Assembly: GCA_003339415.1 (NCBI GenBank)
Contig: PDHQ01000097.1
Span: forward strand, 1 to 64,000
Length of the DNA stretch: 64,000 bases
Direction: 5' to 3'
Source of the DNA: Ophiocordyceps camponoti-saundersi (nom. inval.)
Lineage: Eukaryota; Ascomycota; Sordariomycetes; Hypocreales; Ophiocordycipitaceae
Part shown: piece by piece, positions 58,856 through 64,000 of the stretch
Layout of the letters: the number at the start of each line of letters is the position of its first letter
Position numbering within the stretch: the first letter of the stretch is position 1
Program-made: the position numbers and the translations under genes
Notes under the pieces: generated by a model
Database searches by the model: none
Told to the model about the DNA's origin: nothing
Seen by the model: only the letters and a program-made list of their open reading frames with translations

Positions 58856-60145
58856 TCATACGAAACACGCCAATAGATCGTCGAGAAAGCCATCGAGCTC
58901 GATGACGCGAAAGCGATCGCCCCAGCTTTCCGTCCAGCTGGCGTTCGTCCAGAGTGATGACAAGCTCTTCCTCCACGACACAACTTCGACGTCCCACCCC
59001 ATCTTGAGCGACCGCTCGGCATAGGCAAGGAAGCCGTCGGAGTATTTGGCGGGTTGGGCATCACCCGTAGCCAGGACGAGCGTACCCTGCGCCTGAAAAT
59101 GTTCCATGACGGATTCTGCGATGCGCGTTTGGAGCGTCTCGTCGACCAGATCCTCGACATAACGCACCGTCCCGACCTTAAGCGGCTTGCCCTCGGACGA
59201 GGATCCATCAGCCGCGCCCAGCTTACGTCGCGGAAGCTTGGCAGTCTCGGTCGCCATCGGTTTCCGCTCCCTGAGGTCAACGTGATAGCCGCACTCGCGC
59301 AGCTCCTGTACATACCGGGGTTCGTGTCGGCCCGGTGGCACCGAGCACCCGGCATTAAGGGAGATGACGTTGCGTTTCCGCACGAGGATCTCGGTGAGAA
59401 ACTCTAGGTTCAAAGGCGGACAAGGTGAGAATCGGGCAGTGGCGTCGATCGAATACCTTATCCGGATCATCTTCTGAAAGCTGATGTTAATGTTGGACAT
59501 GTCGAGGAAAACATGGACGCCATTGACTCCCACGTCGGGGTGTTTCTCGGCCCTCATCGCGTCCATGGCATATAATGGCCGGAGCTTCTCGGCCAAAATA
59601 TCGCATTTCTGCTTTCTGGATCGAAGTCTGTCGAATATAGGGATTTTTGGACCATTGTCCTTGAGTTGATACGACATTAGACGTCGTAAGGCTGGCTGTT
59701 GCCTCTCGGTAACTTTCTTTGCCGGTTTGACGGAGTTCTCTATAACAGTTCCAGTTCGTGAAGAACGTGATTGACAGGATAGTGTGCAGCAAGTTGCTGG
59801 TAGCTTCAACTTCTCTTTCGAGCAGTCATTTTGAGAGTTGTCAACGAGCGACACGCTTTGGTCGACAAATACGTCTCGAGTTGGGGGGTTCAGATTCGAT
59901 GTTCGCGTTGGAGCAACTTGGACCTGCAATCGACTATAGAGTCGTTGAAAGTCGCCCAACTGTACGCCGCCGGGACCTTCGACTGACGGGCTTCGTTGGT
60001 GCCTGTCGAGGTTGATGCTCTCGCTCATCACACTCGGAGTGGCCACGGAGCGATCATCTTCGGTCTCAACTAGTGAGACAACGTGCTGTCGGATTCTGGT
60101 AAAGTCTCCTAGACACGGTGACCGGTCCTCTTCATCTTTACACAT
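58856..60145 (-). CDS. NYN (PIN-like) domain protein, putative ribonuclease
   Basis: A single exon gives 429 residues; an in-frame stop lies just upstream of ATG 60145. The first 190 residues are low in recognisable motifs. From about residue 212, VHVFLDMSNINISF matches the start of a NYN domain, whose acidic residues usually bind metal for RNA cleavage. LVLATGDAQPAKYSDGF provides the second acidic motif, and GWDVEVVSWRKSLSS...FRVIELDGFLDDL the C-terminal strands. Target and cellular role are unknown. It is divergent from GAA1. Confidence 0.8.
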   Translation of the reverse strand: MCKDEEDRSPCLGDFTRIRQHVVSLVETEDDRSVATPSVMSESINLDRHQRSPSVEGPGGVQLGDFQRLYSRLQVQVAPTRTSNLNPPTRDVFVDQSVSLVDNSQNDCSKEKLKLPATCCTLSCQSRSSRTGTVIENSVKPAKKVTERQQPALRRLMSYQLKDNGPKIPIFDRLRSRKQKCDILAEKLRPLYAMDAMRAEKHPDVGVNGVHVFLDMSNINISFQKMIRIRYSIDATARFSPCPPLNLEFLTEILVRKRNVISLNAGCSVPPGRHEPRYVQELRECGYHVDLRERKPMATETAKLPRRKLGAADGSSSEGKPLKVGTVRYVEDLVDETLQTRIAESVMEHFQAQGTLVLATGDAQPAKYSDGFLAYAERSLKMGWDVEVVSWRKSLSSLWTNASWTESWGDRFRVIELDGFLDDLLACFV

Positions 60146-60672
60146 GATCGGTAATGGAAGCTTGGCTCATCGGCCGCGACATGGATGATGAAAGGAGAGT
60201 GGTGCAAGTGTAAACGTGTACCATGCCAAGGCATTATTTGACGAAGGCACGGGAAACGATCGAAGCGTAGTCGGTGAGGGAGCCGAATCGGGAGAAACAG
60301 GAGTGGCGATTCGAACTAGGGTGAAGGAGCGTGGCCGACGAGGGAGGCCAGGACTGTGGCGAGTAACATATTGGGTCATTACGACTTTCGAGTGCGAGTG
60401 AGATGAGAATCTAAACCTGACATCCGCTTGTTTGCAGCGACTTTCTTAAAGATGGCTTTCGTAAAGCAAACGTGAGCTGAGGAGCACTGCATGACATCAT
60501 GGCGAATGGGATCAATGAAGGGTGATGCTCCATCACGTGATATCTCTCCGAGAATGCTGCTCCAGATTATGTAATTCGCAGATGGAACCTAGACGATCAC
60601 ATTAGACTAGGTAGAGACTACCAGAACCGCAAGGACAAGGTGACACTTCCTTACCTCCCTTGGCGGGCAGCC
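60146..60672. promoter_or_regulatory. Divergent promoter between the NYN gene and GAA1
   Basis: About 530 bp with no supported gene; it holds both 5' leaders. A GATTCGAACT near 60306 resembles a tRNA B-box but has no A-box or cloverleaf. Confidence 0.5.
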
Positions 60673-62731
60673 ATGTCGCGATTGCTCTGTAAGTGATGCC
60701 ATCTTCCATGACGAAAACAGCACATTGGAAGTGCCCGGTAACTGATTGATACTACGCCTCTAGCCTCGGTGCTTTCCTTCCGGCGAGACCCCCGAATACT
60801 GAAGCTCCCGCCCTACTTGTCACTCTTGTGCATCGTCATCGGCGTCATCTGGCTTCTCCTACTGCCTCTGGAAAACTACTCGAGGCGAACCTACATCTCG
60901 GAGAATGCTCTCCTTCCTGGTCAGGTCCACACGTACTTTGGAGGGAGCGAGCATGACATCTTCCGAGCCTATCGCCATGAGTTTGATCGCTTGACAGAGG
61001 CAAACAATTATAAGTAAGCTTCTTCGAACACTGGCTCAGCGGCTTCGCCCCTTTGGCAACTGACCACAGCTTCCAGGATCAACGACGAGGTCGAGGTCAT
61101 GCTTAAGGGAGTTGGCATCAAGGTCGGTCGTCAAAATTACACTTATCAGTCTGCGGGAGCAACTTTCGTAGGTGAGAATGTTTACGGCATACTGCAAGCC
61201 CCGCGCGGAGACGCTACAGAAGCCATTGTTCTCGTTGCCGCCTGGAAAAACATCGAGGGAAAGCTCAACCGCAATGGGGTGGCCTTGGCTTTAACATTGG
61301 CTCGCTACTTCAAGCGTAAGTTCCAATCCCTTGCACATGACCGCGCAAGGCTGACTGGGCGATAGGATGGTCTCTGTGGTCCAAGGACATCATTTTCTTG
61401 ATGCCCCCCGACAGTCGCACCGGCACACAGGCTTGGGTTGATGCGTATCATGATGCTCACGACCCAGCCACGATTGCATCACTTCCGCTTAAGTCTGGCG
61501 CACTGCAAGGCGCCATTGCTGTGGACTACCCGTCTGACCAGCTCTTCGACGGCATTCATATCGTGTATGATGGTACCAACGGACAACTCCCTAACCTTGA
61601 TCTCACCAACTCAATTGTCAACATTGCCGGTGGTCAGATGGGCATCCAGACCGCTATTCAAGATATGAAGCATCATGCAGGTTCTTACAGCGACCGGCTT
61701 AAGACGATGCTTCGAGGTATGCTCAAGCAGGGACTTGGAAACGCAGCAGGACCGCACAGCAGTTTCATACCGTATCACGTTGACTCGGTCACGTTGCAGC
61801 CCTTTGGTGAGGGCTGGCATGACGAGATGGCCATGGGACGGGTGCTTGAGGGAAGCTTCAGGAGCTTGAACAACCTCCTGGAACATCTGCATCAGAGCTT
61901 TTTTTTCTATCTGCTGATGCAAAGGGATCGTTTTGTTAGCATCGGGACATACTTGCCAAGTGCTATGCTTGTCTCCGCCAATTTCAGCATCATGGCCATC
62001 TTCTTATGGGTAAAAAGCGGGCAGCCAACGGGGCAGAAGTCAACCGGAAGTCGGACTGCATCTGTCAAGTCGCAAGGCAATACTGCCGCCCAATCATCAT
62101 CAATTCCCGTTGAGCGAGATCTGTTCCTTCCTCTGGTCATCGTCGCTGGGTGTCATGCGGCATCAGTGGTGCCACTCTTCATCTTCAACAGCCTGCCTGC
62201 CAATGTCCGTTATCAACAGTTCCCAATCTCCATGACAGGGCTTGCCTGCTGACATCATTGCTATTGCAGACATTTTCGGCCGCGTTTCCCGTATTCTCTC
62301 TCATCTCGGCTGCTCTGCCCTTTATCGTCTCGCAACTGCTTGGCACATTATTCACGCCTACGGCGCAGCACTTTCAGCTCACCAAGTCTCTCTCCTTGTT
62401 GATACTGGGCATGGCGTTGGCTACACTTGCCACATTGAATTTCTCCTTGGCCTTTTTGGTTGGCTTGCTCGCCACCCCGTTGACCTTTGTCCAGCCGACG
62501 AAGAACATCTTCACCAGGTACACTCTGGCTGGGCTGTTGAACGCTGTGGCACCACCATTCGTCGTCTTAACGGCAGCGCACCTGTGGGACATCCCGGTCG
62601 CCGAAGTGTTGCAGGAAGCTAGTTTTGGGTGGAATGTATGGGGGATGCATACGGCCGTCGTTGTTTGGTGTTTATGGTGGCCAGCCTGGCTCGTGGGCGC
62701 CATCAATCTGTTTGGCAACGTTTCCAGATGA
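60673..62731 (+). CDS. GAA1: GPI transamidase subunit Gaa1
   Basis: Gaa1 is an ER-membrane subunit of the complex that transfers GPI anchors to proteins. Five exons: 60673-60688 (only 16 nt), 60764-61013, 61077-61315, 61366-62204 and 62270-62731, giving 601 residues. The N-terminus RDPRILKLPPYLSLLCIVIGVIWLLLLPLENYSRRTYISENALLPGQV holds the first membrane segment and the family signature. A luminal M28-peptidase-like domain follows (VLVAAWKN, RYFKRWSLWSKDIIFLMPP, HHAGSYSDRLKTMLRGM, GPHSSFIPYHVDSVTL), then several C-terminal membrane segments. The first exon ends within codon 6; all junctions restore conserved sequence. The intron 4 donor (GTCCGT) is less usual. Confidence 0.94.
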
Positions 62732-62930
62732 GTCGAGATGTATGTACGTATATCAACTGGATCTGTCCTCTTGTGTTCACTCTCTGTATGACCCCAAACA
62801 CATGACCACCATGGAGACGAAGCAGTCGTTGTATGCCCCATGGCGTTGAAGTCCCGCGATCGTCATGGCACAAATAGATATCGACAATAGTCGATTGGTG
62901 AGTGCATTCTTTGAAAGGTACGACTGCAGG
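62732..62930. other. Short convergent spacer between GAA1 and NEP1
   Basis: 199 bp between the two stop codons, holding both 3' UTRs. A TATGTACGTATA stretch lies near 62739. Confidence 0.5.
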
Positions 62931-63933
62931 CTAAACGACGTCCCAAGCGTCCTCGGCCGCGTGACAAAATTTGCTGCATGCCACGCTAGCAGAGAGTGAA
63001 TAATTGCTGATAGATATCTTTTCATCAACCACTGAGTCGGCGAACGTGTCTGCTCCCTTAGCCATTGCACCAATAAAAACACATATACTGTCCTTGGGAT
63101 CGAGCATCTCAACGTATTCGCGCACACGAACCACCGGGGCGTCGAAGCTCAGCGTTACTTTACGACATCGGTGAGGAAGATGGTCGGTGATTGGGTTTTG
63201 TATCACTCGCAGCAGTTTCTCGTTGGAGTTTGTTGAGCGGATCGACAGACGGTGCAGAAGTTGCACCATCAGGCCTGCGAAACGCTTAAACGTGCGGGGG
63301 ATGCGTACCGAAGGCGATACCTCAATGAGAACGCCCTTGGCCGTGTGTATGTATATTTGCAGCTTGCCAGCCTTGTTGATTGGCGAGTCCAAGAGGGTCA
63401 AAAGGCACTAGATAACTTCAGTCGCGTGAGGCCGCTGTGGCAGGCAATTTTCATGATGGGCTGACCTGGTGTGTGATGTCGGGTCGCGCGTCACTGATGT
63501 CTCTATTCATCCTGCGCATCACCCCTATATGATCGTCGCTATTGAGAAGCGCATACTTGTCGTCGCGGATGACACCGGGACGATTGGCTCCGCCGTGCGA
63601 CGCTTTGTAAGTCTCCAAGCTGGCATTGGATAGCACGACGATCAACCTCCGAGAGTCCTTATCGGTTGGCGTTATGGGGGTATGTTGCTCGGCCATGAGT
63701 AGCGGCAGGGCGGGAGGCGGCAGCGATTGTGTGCCTGAGGCAGATTAGCAACCATCGTCTCAAGCCGCGCCGTTCCAACGACGGAAGAGATAAGGCGTCG
63801 ATAAGATGCGCACAAGGCGAACGCAGACTTGCAGTCAGAAGGAGAAAGGGAAAAAAAAAACCGGGAACATACGAGGTCGCTTAACACCGGCACGGCGGTC
63901 TGTCGGTGACATTTCTCCCTGTTTCGCCGCCAT
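62931..63933 (-). CDS. EMG1: 18S rRNA pseudouridine N1-methyltransferase Nep1/Emg1
   Basis: Nep1 (Emg1) is a SPOUT methyltransferase that methylates a pseudouridine of 18S rRNA and aids 40S assembly. Three minus-strand exons, 63933-63873, 63734-63466 and 63407-62931, give 268 residues. Exon 1 encodes [20 protein letters not shown]; the 138-nt intron then joins [19 protein letters not shown] in frame. The core shows [107 protein letters not shown] and a [28 protein letters not shown] tail. A start at 63696 (second exon) would also give the full catalytic domain, so the first exon is less certain. Confidence 0.93.
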
Positions 63934-64000
63934 GATATTTCGTCGGGCGCTAGAGATGCAAATCTAACTATTCCTGTCAAAAGGAATCTGGCCGGGGCAC
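63934..64000 (-). promoter_or_regulatory. Upstream edge of NEP1
   Basis: Only 67 bp upstream of the inferred start are in the window; nothing specific is visible. Confidence 0.4.

Noticed and set aside
60300..60330. tRNA B-box-like GATTCGAACT
   Set aside because: No A-box, no acceptor stem and no cloverleaf could be drawn around it on either strand.
62374..62841. Minus-strand 155-codon open frame inside GAA1
   Set aside because: Antisense shadow of a membrane-spanning GAA1 exon with strong family similarity on the plus strand.

Overview
The window looks like chromosomal DNA of a filamentous ascomycete, most likely a Sordariomycete (perhaps Hypocreales). The evidence is short GT-AG introns (about 47-138 nt, often with a CTAAC-type branch site), a White Collar-1 photoreceptor, a Fks1 beta-1,3-glucan synthase, a SprT/GCNA-like protease, and long pyrimidine-rich leaders. 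The species cannot be named from this sequence alone.

Region 1 (1 to about 20.3 kb) is an AT-rich block in which CpA and TpG are almost absent, TpA is in excess and CpG is kept. This is the signature of repeat-induced point mutation (RIP). No normal gene survives in it. Read through the RIP stops (CAA/CAG to TAA/TAG, TGG to TAG), two Ty3/gypsy-type retrotransposons can be recognised. One is a plus-strand chromovirus (protease, RT, RNase H, integrase and chromodomain, about 4.6-8.6 kb) whose RNase H is split by a roughly 270-bp insertion. The other is a 7.6-kb minus-strand element with two 302-bp LTRs (11715-12016 and 19041-19342) that also carries a plus-strand coding remnant beside its 3' LTR. 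The left edge is a 12-bp minisatellite, followed by a cluster of GTGATTT/AAATCAC palindromes.

Region 2 (about 20.3-64 kb) is ordinary gene-rich DNA with 15 recognisable protein genes, most of which need splicing to be read. In order they are: importin beta-3 (Kap121/Pse1), White Collar-1, a four-CBS Sds23-like protein, a Bud20-like zinc finger convergent with Dam1 (DASH), a Sec14/CRAL-TRIO protein, a HIT/HINT hydrolase divergent from Mog1, a SprT/GCNA-like protein, Fks1, Lcb1, a GH17 cell-wall glucanase, a NYN-domain protein divergent from Gaa1, and Nep1/Emg1.

Most are conserved housekeeping genes: nuclear transport (Kap121, Mog1), ribosome biogenesis (Bud20, Nep1), kinetochore (Dam1) and the cell surface (Fks1, Lcb1, GH17, Gaa1). 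They form no operon-like system, although four cell-surface genes lie within about 16 kb. Intergenic DNA is rich in TATG/CATA and ACCT/AGGT microsatellites and in copies of a TACTCCGTA/TACGGAGTA motif. I found no convincing new biological system. The items most worth a second look are the GTGATTT palindrome cluster, the plus-strand reading frame inside the second retrotransposon, the altered Fks1 hot-spot 1, and the possible mitochondrial-type N-terminal extension of the CRAL-TRIO gene. No tRNA, rRNA or CRISPR array was recognised.
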